Source of the DNA: Pseudonocardia alaniniphila
GTDB lineage: Bacteria > Actinomycetota > Actinomycetes > Mycobacteriales > Pseudonocardiaceae
Reading direction: 5' to 3'
Assembly (NCBI RefSeq): GCF_022524485.1
Contig: NZ_JAKXMK010000001.1
Coordinates: 62,001 to 126,000, forward strand
Length of the DNA: 64,000 nucleotides
Positions within the stretch are counted from its first letter, which is position 1, and the number at the start of each line of letters is the position of its first letter. This document shows positions 42,908 to 52,219 of the stretch, piece after piece. The notes under the pieces were generated by a model. The model was not told the DNA's origin, made no database searches, and saw only the letters and a list, made by a program, of their open reading frames with translations. Made by a program: the position numbers and the translations under genes.

Positions 42908-44431
42908 ATGCGCACAGGACCGCGGCGGGTGTTCGCGCAGCTCAGCTCCACGTCTCCACCGGCGCACCCCGTCCGGTTGGTCGACACCGCCGTGGTCCTC
43001 GGGGGGAGCGTGGCGGGGCTGCTCGCTGCGCGTGTGCTGGCCGATCACGCGCGGTCGGTGCTGATCATCGAACGCGACGCACCGGCCGGTGGCGGACGCC
43101 GGGGCGTGCCGCACGGATTGCAGATCCACCTCGTGCTCGCGGGTGGCCGGGTCCAGCTCGAGCGGTGGTTCCCGGGTTTCGGTGAGCAGGCCGCCGCGCT
43201 GGGTGCGGTGCTCGTCGATCCGGCGCACTCCGCCGCCTTCTCGGACGGTCTGCGCCGGGTCAACGTTCAGGAGGACGTGGTCCTGAGCTGCAGCCGGCCG
43301 TTCCTGGAGAAGCAGCTCCGCGATCGTGTACTGGCGCTGCCCACCGTCCGGTTCCTCACCGGCCAGGCCTGCGGGCTGGACATCGACGCCACCGCCGTGA
43401 CCGGCGTGCGGTACCGGCGGGACGGGGTCCAGCACGTCCAGTCGGCAGATCTGGTGGTGGACGCGATGGGCCGATCCAGCAGGCTCAGCGACTGGCTGGA
43501 GCACGCCGGATGGAAACGCCCACCGCTGCGGCGGGTGCCGACCGACGTCAACTACGCCACCGGATTCTTCCGCAGGGAGCCCGGCCTGCCGGACGTCGCC
43601 AACGTGGTCGCCCGCCACCGCCCCGGCAGCCCCGTGTCGCGGGTCGGTGTCGCCTCGCTCAAGGCGATCGAGGACGACCGGTGGCAGATCACGCTCGCCT
43701 GCTCCGGCGAGGACCCGACCGGAAGCGACGTCGACGAGTTCATGGCGCTCTGCAGGTCGGAACTGCCGTCGTTCTTCGGCGATGCCGTGGATGGTGATCC
43801 GGTCGGGCCGATCGAGACCTTTCACCAGGCGGACAGCCGCCGTCGCGACTTCTGTGCCGACTCCGTGCCGGCCCGGCTGATCGCCGTCGGAGACGCCGTG
43901 GCCTCGTTCAACCCGGTCTACGGGCAGGGGCTGTCGTCGGCGGCGTTGCACGCGTCCTGTCTGGCGGCGTACCTCCAGTCGAGCCCGCACCTGACCGCGC
44001 CGGCGCGGTCGTTCTTCGCGATGCAGAGGGTGGTCGTCGATGCGGCGTGGGAGATCTCGACCGCCGCGGACAAAGCCCGCCACCACCCCGACGGCTCGCC
44101 GTCATGGCGGGAGCGGCTCGGACGCTGGATCCGGGCCGAGGTGCAGACCGCGTCGGCGACCGACGTGGTGGTCGCGCGGCGCTTCCGTGCGGTCACGGTC
44201 ATGCTCGAGCACCCCGCGGCCCTGCTCGCCCCGGGTCTCGTGGCCCGCGCTGTGCTGATCAACCTGCGCAACAGGCTCGCGGACGGGCTGGGGCGTCAGA
44301 GCATCCGGCCGAGACGCGCCGAGTGCGCGGCGAGTACCGGCACGAAGTCGCGGTGCATCTCCTCGGCGCTCACCCGGGCGCTGGACGCGCTGACGCTGAT
44401 CGCGGCAACCGTCCGCCCGCGTGCGTCGTGA
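42908..44431 (+). CDS. FAD-dependent monooxygenase
   Basis: 507 residues. FAD-binding VVLGGSVAGLLAARVLADHA at 29-48 (first Gly pair GGS rather than GAG), and GDAVASFNPVYGQGLSSAAL as the second FAD motif, placing it among p-hydroxybenzoate hydroxylase-fold enzymes. GGAGG precedes the ATG. The last 136 bp run antisense into the IclR gene; the Arg/Ser-rich tail after [12 protein letters not shown] may be read-through past a lost stop. 215 bp upstream separate it from the P450 gene; a GAGATATCTC palindrome sits there at 42808-42817. Confidence 0.85.
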   Translation: MRTGPRRVFAQLSSTSPPAHPVRLVDTAVVLGGSVAGLLAARVLADHARSVLIIERDAPAGGGRRGVPHGLQIHLVLAGGRVQLERWFPGFGEQAAALGAVLVDPAHSAAFSDGLRRVNVQEDVVLSCSRPFLEKQLRDRVLALPTVRFLTGQACGLDIDATAVTGVRYRRDGVQHVQSADLVVDAMGRSSRLSDWLEHAGWKRPPLRRVPTDVNYATGFFRREPGLPDVANVVARHRPGSPVSRVGVASLKAIEDDRWQITLACSGEDPTGSDVDEFMALCRSELPSFFGDAVDGDPVGPIETFHQADSRRRDFCADSVPARLIAVGDAVASFNPVYGQGLSSAALHASCLAAYLQSSPHLTAPARSFFAMQRVVVDAAWEISTAADKARHHPDGSPSWRERLGRWIRAEVQTASATDVVVARRFRAVTVMLEHPAALLAPGLVARAVLINLRNRLADGLGRQSIRPRRAECAASTGTKSRCISSALTRALDALTLIAATVRPRAS

Positions 44432-45108
44432 ACCGGGACGGCGACCGCGCGCATCCCCAGTTCGAGCTCCTCGTCGCTCGTGCCATAGCCGTCGACCCGG
44501 GCCGAGCGCACCAGGCGGGTGAGCTCGTCCGGGTCGATGACGGTGCGGATCGTGCGCCGCTCCCGGCCCCCGCGGGCGAGGTAGCTCGCCACCTCCTCGT
44601 CGCCGAGGCCGGCGAGCAGCACCCGGCCGGTGGCCGAGCAGTGGGCGGGAAGCCGGGCGCCGATGCGGACGCCGGTCGAGACGATCCGCTCCACCTCGGC
44701 ACGCGCGACGAAGACGGACCAGCCGTCCTCCCACACCGCGAGGGACACCGACTCGTTCAGCGTGTCGCGCGCGGCCACGAGGTGGGGGTTGGCCAGCGCC
44801 GGAAGGGACGCGGTGTCGAGGTAGGCGCTGCCGAGCCGCAGCATGCGTGGGGTCGGACGGAAGTACTTGCCGTCGTGATCCAGATAACCGAGATCGGTCA
44901 GCGTGAGCAGGCAGCGCCGTGCCGCGGCGCGCGTCACGCCGGTCAGCCGCGCTGCATCGGCCACCGTGAGCTGCGAGGACGTCCTCCCGAACGCTTCGAT
45001 CACGGCGAGCCCCTTGGCGAGGCCTGCCATTCCCTCGGGTGCTCGCCCGGCTCCGGCGTCCTTGACATCGCCGGAGTCGCTTGCCTCTACTGTTCGAGAA
45101 ACCACCAC
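44296..45108 (-). CDS. tphR: IclR-family regulator of the terephthalate genes
   Basis: 270 residues. Winged helix at 25-85 ([40 protein letters not shown]), then an effector domain ([40 protein letters not shown]). Close to PcaR/CatR-type aromatic regulators. The GTG at 45108 lies seven bases after a consensus -10 box, indicating a leaderless start; the frame extends to 45144 only through the promoter. Divergent from tphA2, the usual position of TphR. Confidence 0.85.
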   Translation of the reverse strand: MVVSRTVEASDSGDVKDAGAGRAPEGMAGLAKGLAVIEAFGRTSSQLTVADAARLTGVTRAAARRCLLTLTDLGYLDHDGKYFRPTPRMLRLGSAYLDTASLPALANPHLVAARDTLNESVSLAVWEDGWSVFVARAEVERIVSTGVRIGARLPAHCSATGRVLLAGLGDEEVASYLARGGRERRTIRTVIDPDELTRLVRSARVDGYGTSDEELELGMRAVAVPVHDARGRTVAAISVSASSARVSAEEMHRDFVPVLAAHSARLGRML

Positions 45109-45110
45109 AG

Positions 45111-45144
45111 TGTTCGTTATACGAACATGGAAGGCGCCGGTCAA
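45111..45144 (-). promoter_or_regulatory. tphR promoter and IclR-type operator
   Basis: On the minus strand TTGACC (45144-45139), 17 bp, TATAAC (45121-45116): a near-consensus promoter. Overlapping its -10 box, 45111-45127 is TGTTCGT-TAT-ACGAACA, a perfect 7-bp inverted repeat; a further TGTTCG half-site is at 45091. This is a natural site for autoregulation and control of tphA2. Confidence 0.7.
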
Positions 45145-45173
45145 GGCGCCGCGCCTTGAAGAGGAGGTGCGCT

Positions 45174-46454
45174 GTGCCCACCACCGCAGCGCTGCCGGAC
45201 TGGCCCGAGACCCTTACCCGGGTTCCGTACTGGGTCTTCCAGCGCGAGGACGTCTACGCGGCGGAGCAGGAGAAGCTGTTCCGCGGGCCGTGCTGGAACT
45301 ACCTCTGTCTCGAGGCGGAGGTCGCCTCACCCGGGCAGTACCGCACGAGCTACCTCGGTGACCTGCCGGTGATCGTCGCTCGCGACCAGGACGGCGAGCT
45401 CTACGCCTTCGAGAACCGCTGTGCGCACCGCGGGGCTCTGCTCGCCCTCGACAACCGGGGCACGGCCAAGGACTTCACCTGCGTCTACCACGCGTGGACC
45501 TACAACCTGCAGGGCGATCTCACCGGCGTCGCGTTCGAGGGCGGCATCAAGGGCAAAGGCGGGATGCCGGAGTCGTTCTGCAAGTCCGACCACGCACCGC
45601 GCAAGCTGCGCCTGGCCGTGGTGCACGGACTCGTCTTCGGCAGCCTCTCCGACGACGTGGACGACATCGAGGACTACCTCGGTGACGAGATCATGGATCG
45701 GATCGAGCGGGTGCTGGGCGGGCGCACGCCCGTGGTGATCGGGCGCTACACCCAGATGCTGCCCAACAACTGGAAGCTCTACGTGGAGAACGTCAAGGAC
45801 TCCTACCACGCGAGCATCCTGCATCTGTTCTTCACGACGTTCGAGCTCAACCGGCTCTCGCAGCGTGGCGGGATCATCGTCAGCGAGAACGGCGGCCACC
45901 ACGTCAGCTATTCGGCGGTCGACCGCGACGCCGAGCGCGACGCCTCCTACGCCGAGCAGAACATCCGCTCCGAGAGCGGCTTCCGGCTGGCCGATCCTTC
46001 GTTGCTGGACGGCTTCAGCGAGGTCGGCGACGACACCACTCTCCAGATCTTGTCGACGTTCCCGGCGTTCGTTCTGCAGCAGATCCAGAACTCGGTGGCG
46101 GTGCGCCAGATCCTGCCGCGCGCCGTCGACCGGACCGAGCTGAACTGGACCCTGCTCGGATTCGCCGAGGACACGCCCGAGCAGCGCACCGCGCGCCTCA
46201 AGCAGTCGAACCTCGTCGGATCCGCAGGCTACGTGTCCATGGAGGACGGCTGTGTGGGCGGCTTCGTGCAACGCGGGGTGGCCGGCGCGAGCGACCAGGC
46301 CGCCGTCGTCGAGATGGGCGGGGCGTCGGCGACGTCGAGCGAGAGCCGGGTGACCGAGGCGTCTATCCGGGGGTTCTGGAAGGCCTACCTGGCGGCCATG
46401 GAAATCGGCGCCGGGATCGGCACCGGGATCCGCCGCGAAGGAGTGCCGGCATGA
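45174..46454 (+). CDS. tphA2: Terephthalate 1,2-dioxygenase, large subunit
   Basis: 426 residues (tpaAa in rhodococci). Rieske centre: CAHRG with Cys83/His85 and CVYHAW with Cys103/His106. The catalytic iron region is [20 protein letters not shown], with the bridging Asp. Segments [20 protein letters not shown] and [15 protein letters not shown] closely resemble known terephthalate dioxygenase alpha subunits. Makes the cis-dihydrodiol of terephthalate. GTG at 45174 with GAGGAGGTG five bases upstream. A related anthranilate-type substrate cannot be fully excluded. Confidence 0.88.
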   Translation: MPTTAALPDWPETLTRVPYWVFQREDVYAAEQEKLFRGPCWNYLCLEAEVASPGQYRTSYLGDLPVIVARDQDGELYAFENRCAHRGALLALDNRGTAKDFTCVYHAWTYNLQGDLTGVAFEGGIKGKGGMPESFCKSDHAPRKLRLAVVHGLVFGSLSDDVDDIEDYLGDEIMDRIERVLGGRTPVVIGRYTQMLPNNWKLYVENVKDSYHASILHLFFTTFELNRLSQRGGIIVSENGGHHVSYSAVDRDAERDASYAEQNIRSESGFRLADPSLLDGFSEVGDDTTLQILSTFPAFVLQQIQNSVAVRQILPRAVDRTELNWTLLGFAEDTPEQRTARLKQSNLVGSAGYVSMEDGCVGGFVQRGVAGASDQAAVVEMGGASATSSESRVTEASIRGFWKAYLAAMEIGAGIGTGIRREGVPA

Positions 46455-46927
46455 CCGACGCCTTCCGGGCCATCGCGCAGGCGCAGGCCGCCTACGCCCG
46501 CTGCATCGACTCCGACCGTCTCGAGGAATGGCCTGACTTCTTCACGGAGAAGTGCTTCTACACCGTCACCACCGCGGACAATCACCGCGAAGGGCTTCCG
46601 GCGGGGCTGATCTGGGCCGACAGCCGCGGCATGCTCGTCGACCGCGTCACGGCGCTGCGCGAGGCGAACATCTACGAGCGGCACTCCTACCGCCACATCC
46701 TCGGCCAGCCCTTCCTCCTCGACGACGGCCCCGACGCCGCAGGCGAGGTGCGCAGCGAGACACCGTTCCTCGTCGTGCGGATCATGCGTGACGGCGCCAC
46801 CGACCTCTTCGCCTCCGGTCGCTACCTCGACCGGTACGCGTTCGACGGTGATCGGCCGGCGCTGTCCGAGCGGGTGGTGGTCTGCGACAGCTCGCGCATC
46901 GACACCCTCCTGGCACTCCCGCTGTGA
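46451..46927 (+). CDS. tphA3: Terephthalate 1,2-dioxygenase, small subunit
   Basis: 158 residues, cystatin-like ring-hydroxylating dioxygenase beta subunit (tpaAb). [40 protein letters not shown] and [15 protein letters not shown] are typical. Its start overlaps the tphA2 stop (ATGA) and its stop overlaps the tphB start, so translation is coupled through the operon. Confidence 0.88.
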   Translation: MTDAFRAIAQAQAAYARCIDSDRLEEWPDFFTEKCFYTVTTADNHREGLPAGLIWADSRGMLVDRVTALREANIYERHSYRHILGQPFLLDDGPDAAGEVRSETPFLVVRIMRDGATDLFASGRYLDRYAFDGDRPALSERVVVCDSSRIDTLLALPL

Positions 46928-47911
46928 GCCGCGTGCTGCTCAGCGTCGGCGACCCGAACGGGATCGGTCCGGAGATCGCGGTGAAGGCCGCCGTCGCGCT
47001 TGCGGGTGAGCCGCACCTCGCACCCGTGCTCGTCGCGGACCCGTACGTCGTCGCACCGTGGGTGCAGCAGTCCGAGCTGCGGCTGCGCGAGATCGATGCT
47101 CCGGCCGTCCCCGTCGCCGACGCGGTGGACGTCCTGGCGGTCGAGGCGCTTCCTGACGGTGAACTGCTCCCCGGCACGGTCAGCGCGGAAGCGGGCGCCG
47201 CAACCGTCGCGTATCTCCGCGCGGCCGTCGGCGCGGTGCAGGCGAGGATCGGGCGGGCGATCGTGGCCTGCCCGCACTCGGAGACCGCGGTGAACGCGGC
47301 GGGCATCCCCTTCGGGGGCTACCCGGGTCTCCTCGGCCGACCTGGCGTGCGTGCCGAGGGACCACGTCTTCCTGATGCTGGTCGGCGGTGGTCTGCGGAT
47401 CGTGCACGCGACCCTGCACGAGCGGCTGGGCGACGCGATCGCTCGACTCACTCCTGAGCTGGTCGCGGCTGCCGCGAGCGCCGCTGCCGCCTACCTGGAG
47501 GGGGCCGGCGTCGTCAGCCCGCGGATCGGCGTCTTCGGCATCAATCCCCATGCCGGAGAGGGTGGCCTCTTCGGCCGCGACGACGACCGCGTCACGGTCC
47601 CGGCGGTGGCTGCGCTGCGCGAGCGGGGGACCGACGCGGCGGGGCCGCTCGGAGCCGACCTGATGCTCGGTCCCGACCGACGCTCCGAGTTCGACGCCTT
47701 CGTCGCGATGTACCACGACCAGGGCCATGTCCCCATCAAGCTCCTGGCGGGCCGCACCGCGTCGGCGCTGACCGTCGGCGCCGGTCTCATCTTCTCGAGC
47801 GTCGGGCACGGTGCCGCGTTCGACATCGCGGGCAGGGGCGTCGCCGATCCCGATGCCGTGCTGTGCGCTGTGCGGCTGGTCGGAGGCCGCCACGTGGAGG
47901 TCCCGGCGTGA
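46924..47911 (+). pseudogene. tphB: Terephthalate dihydrodiol dehydrogenase (PdxA family), frameshifted
   Basis: The first frame gives RVLLSVGDPNGIGPEIAVKA through AVNAAGIPFGGYPGLL, then derails and stops at 47457. The second, entered after about 47335, continues VPRDHVFLMLVGGGLRIVHA, GINPHAGEGGLFGRDD, FVAMYHDQGHVPIKLL and FSSVGHGAAFDIAG, including the metal-binding His residues of the PdxA fold. Removing one G in CTCCTCGGCCG near 47335 restores LLADLACVPRDH and a 328-residue protein, the family length. All other genes of the operon are intact, so a consensus error is a serious alternative to true inactivation. Rhodococcal name tpaC. Confidence 0.88.
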
Positions 47912-48918
47912 GCAACGACGTCCGGGTCGCCGGAAGCGAGATCGTCTTCGAGTGTGAGCCCGGCGAGACCGTGCTCGACGCGGCCGAGCGCGCGGGCTAC
48001 GCAATGCCCTACTCCTGCCGCAAGGGTGTGTGCTCGACGTGCGTGGGCGGTGTCACCGCAGGTACGTGCGAGGTCAGGGGCCGTGGCACCGTCGAGGGCC
48101 CCGCGACGGGCGTGCTCCTGTGCCAGGCCCGGCCGGTCTCGAGCGTCGAGATCGCCCCGCAGCGCATCGTCAGTAGCGAGCCCCCGGCCCGGCGGGTCGT
48201 CGAGGCCAAGGTCCACAAGATCACGACGGCCGCGCCCGACGTCGCCGCGGTGGCCCTGCGCTTTCCGGCGGGAATCCGCGTCAAGTTCCGGGCGGGGCAG
48301 TACCTGACCGTGCGCCTGCCCGGCGGCGACACCCGCAACTACTCGATGGCGAACCCGCCCCACCAGAACGACGGGGCACTGCTGCACGTCCGTCGCGTGC
48401 CGGGCGGCCGGTTCTCCGGCGAATTGCTCGACGGGCTCACGAAGGGCGACACCCTCACCGTCGAGTTGCCGTTCGGCGAGTTCGCCCTCGACCACGACTC
48501 CGACCGGCCGGTGGTGCTCGTCGCGACCGGCACCGGATTCGCTCCGGTGAAGTCGATGGTCGAGGACCAGATCAAGCGGAGCGGCGACCGGCGCCTGCAC
48601 CTCTACTGGGGCGCCCGATCCCGCGAGGACCTCTACCTCGCCGAGCTGCCAGGCCGGTGGGCGGAGAAGCACGACTGGTTCTCCTTCACCCCGGTGCTCT
48701 CGCGGCCCGATCCGGCATGGCCCGGGCGGTCCGGGTACGTGCACCGCGCGGTGCTCGCCGACCACGCCGACCTCGGATCCCACGACGTCTACGCGTGCGG
48801 CAACCCCGATATGACGGCCGCAGCACGTGCGGATTTCGCCGCTGCCGGGCTCGATCCCGATCGCTTCTTCTGCGACGCGTTCGTCGCCTCCGGCGACGCC
48901 CAGCCCGTCGCCGGCTGA
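47908..48918 (+). CDS. tphA1: Terephthalate dioxygenase reductase
   Basis: 336 residues (tpaB). N-terminal plant-type 2Fe-2S ferredoxin with YSCRKGVCSTC and the fourth Cys in GVLLCQAR; FAD domain with RNYSMAN; NAD domain with VATGTGFAPVKSM and VYACGNPDM. Passes electrons from NAD(P)H to the dioxygenase. GTG at 47908 overlaps the tphB stop (GTGA). Having the reductase after the dehydrogenase is the rhodococcal gene order. Confidence 0.9.
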   Translation: MSNDVRVAGSEIVFECEPGETVLDAAERAGYAMPYSCRKGVCSTCVGGVTAGTCEVRGRGTVEGPATGVLLCQARPVSSVEIAPQRIVSSEPPARRVVEAKVHKITTAAPDVAAVALRFPAGIRVKFRAGQYLTVRLPGGDTRNYSMANPPHQNDGALLHVRRVPGGRFSGELLDGLTKGDTLTVELPFGEFALDHDSDRPVVLVATGTGFAPVKSMVEDQIKRSGDRRLHLYWGARSREDLYLAELPGRWAEKHDWFSFTPVLSRPDPAWPGRSGYVHRAVLADHADLGSHDVYACGNPDMTAAARADFAAAGLDPDRFFCDAFVASGDAQPVAG

Positions 48919-48973
48919 TTTCCCGTTCCCACCACATCCAGGGGTCCGCCATGACCCCGGAGCGAGGTCAACG

Positions 48974-50344
48974 ATGTCCCTCGACCCATCCACCCTGCGG
49001 CTGCCCGGCTTCGTCGACGAGCGCCGCGTGAGCCGGTTCCAGTACGCAGTGATCAGCTTGTGCGGGTTGGTCATGTTCCTCGACGGGTTCGACACCCAGG
49101 CCATCAGCTACATGGCGCCGCACATCGCCAAGGAGTGGGGCCTACCCACCGCGGTGCTCGGCCCGATCTTCTCCTCCGCCCTGGTCGGGCTGATGATCGG
49201 CTACCTCGTGCTGTCGCCGCTGTCGGACCGGTTCGGCCACAAGCGCGTCATCGTCGTCGCCGTGGCCGGGTTCGCGGTGTGCACGCTCGCGGCGGTCTGG
49301 TCCGCGGGCGTCACCGAACTGGTCGTCCTGCGGTTCCTCACCGGTCTCGGTCTCGGCGCCGCAGCGCCGAGCTGTGTCGCGATGACCGGCGAGTTCAGCC
49401 CGAAGCGCCTGCGCGCGACCTTCGTCCTGGCCATCTACTGCGGGTTCTCGCTCGGCTTCGTCGTCGCCGGTCTGGTCGCGGGCTGGCTGATCCCGGTCCA
49501 TGGTTGGCGCTCGGTGTTCTGGGTCGGAGCGATCGCCCCGCTCGTCCTCCTGCCGCTGCTGCTGCGCTTCCTGCCCGAGTCGCCGGTCTTCATGCTCCGC
49601 CGCGGCCAGGACCCACAGCGCGTCCACCGGATCTTTCGGCGCATCGATCCGACGCTCGCGCCGACAGCAGCACCGCGGTTCGACGTCGCCGGTGAGGACT
49701 CCGGGAAGCGCGCCGCTCTGAGCAGCCTGTTCACCCGGGACCGTGTGCTCGGCACCGCCCTGCTCTGGTTCGTCTTCGCGATCAACCTCGCCGAGTTCTA
49801 CGCACTGCAGAGCTGGCTGCCGACGATCCTTCAGGGGCTCGACTACGACATGAGCGTGGTGGTCACCACCACGACGCTCACCACCGTGGGCGGCATCGCC
49901 GCGGCGTTCATCACCGGGCCTGCGATGGACAGGATCGGTGCCTACCGCGCGCTGGGCGTGTTCTACCTTGCGGGAGCCGTGTTCGTCGCCGCCACCGGTA
50001 TCGCGTTCGGCGCCCCGCTATGGGTGCTGATGATCGCGAACTTCCTCGCCGGCTGCGCGATCAGCGGTGGGCAGAAGAGCCTGATCGCGCTCGCCGCGGT
50101 GTTCTACCCGGCCTCGATGCGGTCCACCGGGGTCGGCTGGGCGCTCGGGATCGGCCGCATCGGGGGGATCCTCGGCCCGATCATCATCGGCGCGGCGCTC
50201 TCGGCCGAATGGTCGGCAGGTGCGGTCTTCTACGCGATGGCCGTCCCGGTGCTCGCGGCCGGGCTGGCGGTGCTGCTGCTGGACCGCCGCTACGGCGGGC
50301 GCGCAGCCGAACGCGCGCACGAGCCCGCAACAGCAGAAGCATGA
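48974..50344 (+). CDS. tpaK: Aromatic acid MFS transporter (AAHS family), probable terephthalate uptake
   Basis: 456 residues, twelve membrane helices. LDGFDTQAISYMAPHIAKEW in helix 1 carries the DGxD signature of aromatic acid:proton symporters, and LSDRFGHKRVIVVAVAGFA is the loop 2-3 motif. Last gene of the tph operon, 55 bp after tphA1, matching tpaK of rhodococci. ATG at 48974 after GAGG. A 41-bp intergenic repeat begins right after its stop. Confidence 0.87.
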   Translation: MSLDPSTLRLPGFVDERRVSRFQYAVISLCGLVMFLDGFDTQAISYMAPHIAKEWGLPTAVLGPIFSSALVGLMIGYLVLSPLSDRFGHKRVIVVAVAGFAVCTLAAVWSAGVTELVVLRFLTGLGLGAAAPSCVAMTGEFSPKRLRATFVLAIYCGFSLGFVVAGLVAGWLIPVHGWRSVFWVGAIAPLVLLPLLLRFLPESPVFMLRRGQDPQRVHRIFRRIDPTLAPTAAPRFDVAGEDSGKRAALSSLFTRDRVLGTALLWFVFAINLAEFYALQSWLPTILQGLDYDMSVVVTTTTLTTVGGIAAAFITGPAMDRIGAYRALGVFYLAGAVFVAATGIAFGAPLWVLMIANFLAGCAISGGQKSLIALAAVFYPASMRSTGVGWALGIGRIGGILGPIIIGAALSAEWSAGAVFYAMAVPVLAAGLAVLLLDRRYGGRAAERAHEPATAEA

Positions 50345-50385
50345 TCGACGGCACACACGGTGGGGCTTCCGCACACATGGCCGAA
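50345..50385 (+). repeat. 41-bp intergenic repeat, copy 2
   Basis: Starts at the base after the transporter stop: TCGACGGCACACA, 11 bp, then CCGCACACATGGCCGAA. Same length and layout as 11193-11233. Followed by GCGTGTGC, which can pair with the preceding GCACAC to form a hairpin in this copy only. Confidence 0.55.
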
Positions 50386-50536
50386 CGCGTGTGCCGGGAC
50401 CGCTCGGTGTGTGGGGTCGGCGAACGACCTGGTGGAGCCGGGTCCTTGGTCCGTGTACCCGGGAGCCTCACGCCTCCGTGTGGGCAGGGCGAGTCGCGCC
50501 TAGCGTCCGGATCGAGGCGATTCCCAGGAGGCGACA

Positions 50537-51145
50537 ATGCGCATTCGCGAGATCATGTCCAGCCCAGCCGTCGTCGTCCCACCGGAGATGCCGGTGAAGG
50601 ACGCCGCGGCCCTGCTCGCCTCGCACAGCTTCACGTGCCTGCCGGTGGTGGCCGGGGATGGTCGCCTGGTCGGCGTCGTGGGCGAAGCGGAACTTCTGGA
50701 GGATCGCTTCCCGCCCGACCCGCGGCTTCCCCTGGACGAGCGTGAGGACCGGGATCCCGGCGACGCGGTTGCGGATGTGATGGAGCGCGACGTGCTCACC
50801 GCGCATCCGCAGGAGGGCGTCGCGGATCTGCTGACCGTGCTCCGTTCGGCGAACATCAGGTCCCTCCCCGTCGTCGAGGACGGCGTGGTGATCGGCGTGA
50901 TCACCTACCGGGACCTCGTGCACGCCCTCGCCCGTGACGACGGCCTGATCGAGGCCGACGTGCGACGCAGGCTCAATCTGTGTGGAGGGGTGGGCCGCTG
51001 GCGGGCGACGGTGCGGGACGGCGAGGTGACGATCTTCGACGAGCGCAGGGACCCCTCCGACCGGAACGCGGCGGTTCGCGTGGCCGAGTCGGTCATCGGG
51101 GTCACCCGATGCCGAGTCGTGGAGACCTCGACGCTCGGTGGGTGA
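50537..51145 (+). CDS. CBS-domain pair protein
   Basis: 202 residues. Two CBS modules: IREIMSSPAVVVPPEMPVKD (2-55) and DVMERDVLTAHPQEGVADLL (78-135, ending SLPVVEDGVVIGVITYRDLV). A short C-terminal BON-like region follows (RVAESVIGVTRCRVVE). Cytosolic; probably senses an adenine nucleotide. ATG at 50537 with AGGAGG upstream. Single gene, convergent with the anti-sigma gene. Confidence 0.88.
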   Translation: MRIREIMSSPAVVVPPEMPVKDAAALLASHSFTCLPVVAGDGRLVGVVGEAELLEDRFPPDPRLPLDEREDRDPGDAVADVMERDVLTAHPQEGVADLLTVLRSANIRSLPVVEDGVVIGVITYRDLVHALARDDGLIEADVRRRLNLCGGVGRWRATVRDGEVTIFDERRDPSDRNAAVRVAESVIGVTRCRVVETSTLGG

Positions 51146-51149
51146 CGCC

Positions 51150-51179
51150 CACCCGGTGACACTGCGCCCCGCCCGGGTG
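51150..51179. terminator. Hairpin between convergent CBS and anti-sigma genes
   Basis: CACCCGG, a 16-nt loop, CCGGGTG: 7-bp perfect GC-rich stem just past the CBS gene stop. Confidence 0.4.
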
Positions 51180-51274
51180 CGTGCCGGGCGCGGGTTCTAT
51201 GACTCCTCGCACGTACTCGGTGGTGGGTCGGCTGATCGTGCTCCGCGCCGACGGCCGAGCCGGTCAGCAGCACG

Positions 51275-52219
51275 TCACTGCTGTGATGACTTCGCCCCGT
51301 TCGGGGCGTCGCGCTCCGACGGGTCCGGCTTCTGCTCCTTGTCGATCTTGTCGCCCTTGTCGTCCGCCCTCCCGGGAGCCCCGGCGGAGTGGTCCGGCCG
51401 CGAGGGGTCGTGTGCCTGCCCGGGAGCGCTTCCGGAGTGGCCCGGTGCCGCACCGGAGCCGTCGGATGCGGTGGCGTCGGATGCGGTGCCCGTATGGCCT
51501 GGCGCCGATTCGGATCTGCCCGGAGCGTTGCCGGACTGCCCGGACGCTGAAGTGCCGTGCATGTCGGCGCAGTAGGCCGCAACCGCGTCGGGGTCTCCCG
51601 CGGCGGCGACCAGCGCGGTGAACGCTTGGCTCTCCGCGGCCTTGCCGGCGTCGTCGGCTGCGGCGGTGGTCCAGGCGTGGCAGAGGCCGGCCAGGGATGG
51701 CCCGGTTGCGGGATTGCTCTGTCCGCCCGCTTGTCCGGCTGCGCCCGCCGGCCGGTCGGAGCCGTCCGGCCGGGCCGGCTCGGCAGGCACGGACGGGCGT
51801 CCCTCGGTGCTGGTGTGCGCGCCGGTGACGGGTCGGTCTTCGGGAACTCCCGTCGACTGCGCGGCGAGCGCAATACCCCCTGTCGCGCCGGCCACCAAGG
51901 CGATCGCGGCGATGGCCTTGGCTGCCAGGATCTTGGACACGACTGTGCTGAGCATCGATGCTCTGCGAGGCGGGTGGCGGGGAAGCGACGCGGTTCTCGG
52001 TGCGTCGACGAAGGCCGCCAGTGCGGCGCTTTCGCCTGCAAGCTCACTCGACGTGCCGGGGCCCGCGGCGACGTCGAGCAGGTGACGGAGGTCGGCAGGC
52101 CCGTCGCCGCCGTCGAGCAGTCGTTCGGTGGCGGTGCGGGTCAGCCGGACCGGATCGGAGGTACGCACCTCGTCCCGTCCAGCGCCGTCGCCTCCTGAAC
52201 CGTTACGCATGCTCGTCAC
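51275..52219 (-). CDS. Membrane-anchored anti-sigma factor-like protein with Pro/Gly/Ser-rich tail
   Basis: 314 residues. N-terminal cytosolic part (DPVRLTRTATERLLDGGDGP; SELAGESAALAAFVDAP) resembles actinobacterial anti-sigma partners, followed by one membrane helix (KAIAAIALVAGATGGIALAA, about 95-118). The outer part is low complexity with repeated SAPGHSGSAPGQ-like units and a charged end (DDKGDKIDKEQKPDPSERD); two Cys (GLCHAW, AYCADM) lie between. The start overlaps the sigma gene end by 17 nt (GTG 52219; ATG 52210 also possible). It presumably holds the sigma factor at the membrane (inference). Confidence 0.75.
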   Translation of the reverse strand: MTSMRNGSGGDGAGRDEVRTSDPVRLTRTATERLLDGGDGPADLRHLLDVAAGPGTSSELAGESAALAAFVDAPRTASLPRHPPRRASMLSTVVSKILAAKAIAAIALVAGATGGIALAAQSTGVPEDRPVTGAHTSTEGRPSVPAEPARPDGSDRPAGAAGQAGGQSNPATGPSLAGLCHAWTTAAADDAGKAAESQAFTALVAAAGDPDAVAAYCADMHGTSASGQSGNAPGRSESAPGHTGTASDATASDGSGAAPGHSGSAPGQAHDPSRPDHSAGAPGRADDKGDKIDKEQKPDPSERDAPNGAKSSQQ

